From Scytalidium lignicola (Eukaryota; Ascomycota; Leotiomycetes), in contig NCSJ02000550.1 in the NCBI GenBank assembly GCA_002812745.2, positions 1-18,400 on the forward strand: a DNA stretch of 18,400 nt. Reading direction: 5' to 3'. Position 1 is the first letter of the stretch; each line of letters opens with the position of its first letter. Positions 18,197 through 18,400 of the stretch are shown here, piece after piece. Under the pieces are notes generated by a model. The model was given only the letters and a program-made list of their open reading frames with translations. It made no database searches and was not told the origin of the DNA. The position numbers and the translations under genes are program-made.

Positions 18197-18400
18197 ACGT
18201 AATTCCCAGTCCACCGGCCCACCCGGTCTACCGGCCCACTGAAATTTACTGCAAAATCAACGAAAACTGTACATCAATAACTTAACAAATATATAATTAT
18301 ATTTAATCAAACTTTGAAGTCTATTTATTTATTTAATAATCAATAAGTATACAAATTTTGACGTGTGTAGCATTTATAGTTTGTGCTATATAATAAAAAC
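18197..18400. mobile_element. Putative left end of a Tc1/mariner (Fot1/Vader-Tan1-like) element, truncated by the window
   Basis: Directly after a TA dinucleotide (18195-18196, the Tc1/mariner target), the sequence begins ACGTAAT and runs into a GC-rich block made of two 17-bp near-copies, each with ACCGGCCCAC (18209-18225 and 18226-18242). It then changes abruptly to about 21% GC (18241-18400). From memory, the roughly 44-bp terminal repeat of Aspergillus Vader/Tan1 elements starts with the same seven bases and has a similar GTC, CGG, CGGTC, GGCCA spacing without gaps; I could not verify this. No transposase is visible in the 200 bp available, and the other end lies outside the window. Alternatives are a simple repeat next to an AT-rich tract, or a MITE. 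Confidence 0.42.
18209..18242. repeat. 17-bp tandem duplication with ACCGGCCCAC cores
   Basis: Two adjacent 17-bp units share GTC-ACCGGCCCAC with four mismatches elsewhere. The pair lies inside the proposed terminal repeat and forms the sharp edge between normal and AT-rich DNA. Confidence 0.65.

Overview
This window looks like nuclear DNA of a filamentous ascomycete (Pezizomycotina; Eurotiomycetes is my best guess from protein resemblance, not proven). The evidence is six of seven genes interrupted by short introns (49-144 nt), mostly with GTRNGY-type donors, CTAAC/CTGAC-like branch points and YAG acceptors, together with eukaryotic housekeeping proteins in their fungal forms. Three ambiguous bases (5484, 14539, 17378) mark a draft assembly.

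Layout, left to right: (1) 596-5350, plus strand, a tricalbin-type membrane-contact-site protein (TM, SMP, several C2 domains; 4 exons, 1491 aa), behind a pyrimidine-rich leader with an 11-bp tandem repeat and a possible uORF. (2) 5993-6802, plus strand, cytosine deaminase in six exons (158 aa). (3) 6898-8208, minus strand, uroporphyrinogen decarboxylase of heme synthesis in five exons (365 aa), tail-to-tail with the deaminase. (4) 8626-10905, plus strand, an intronless 759-aa protein of unknown function with a basic, mitochondrion-like N-terminus and PPR-like helical repeats. (5) 11081-12811, minus strand, the WD-repeat subunit of the tRNA m7G46 methyltransferase (TRM82/WDR4 type; 3 exons, 541 aa). 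(6) 13182-14230, plus strand, ribosomal stalk protein P0 (3 exons, 313 aa), divergent from TRM82. (7) 14639-17712, minus strand, mitochondrial MutS homologue MSH1 (3 exons, 975 aa). (8) 18197-18400, a terminal-inverted-repeat-like end followed by about 21% GC sequence, which I read as the left end of a decayed Tc1/mariner-type (Fot1/Vader-Tan1-like) element running off the window.

These are mostly unlinked housekeeping functions and I see no biosynthetic cluster, operon-like system or defence island. Two gene pairs share short divergent promoters (HEM12 with the unknown gene, 417 bp; TRM82 with RPP0, 370 bp), the second pairing two translation functions. The most interesting points are the zinc-binding microexon of the deaminase, the deviating C-terminal peptide of P0, an MluI-cell-cycle-box palindrome upstream of MSH1, and the putative transposon end. 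Exon boundaries were worked out by hand from splice signals, reading phase and family resemblance; none is supported by transcript data here.
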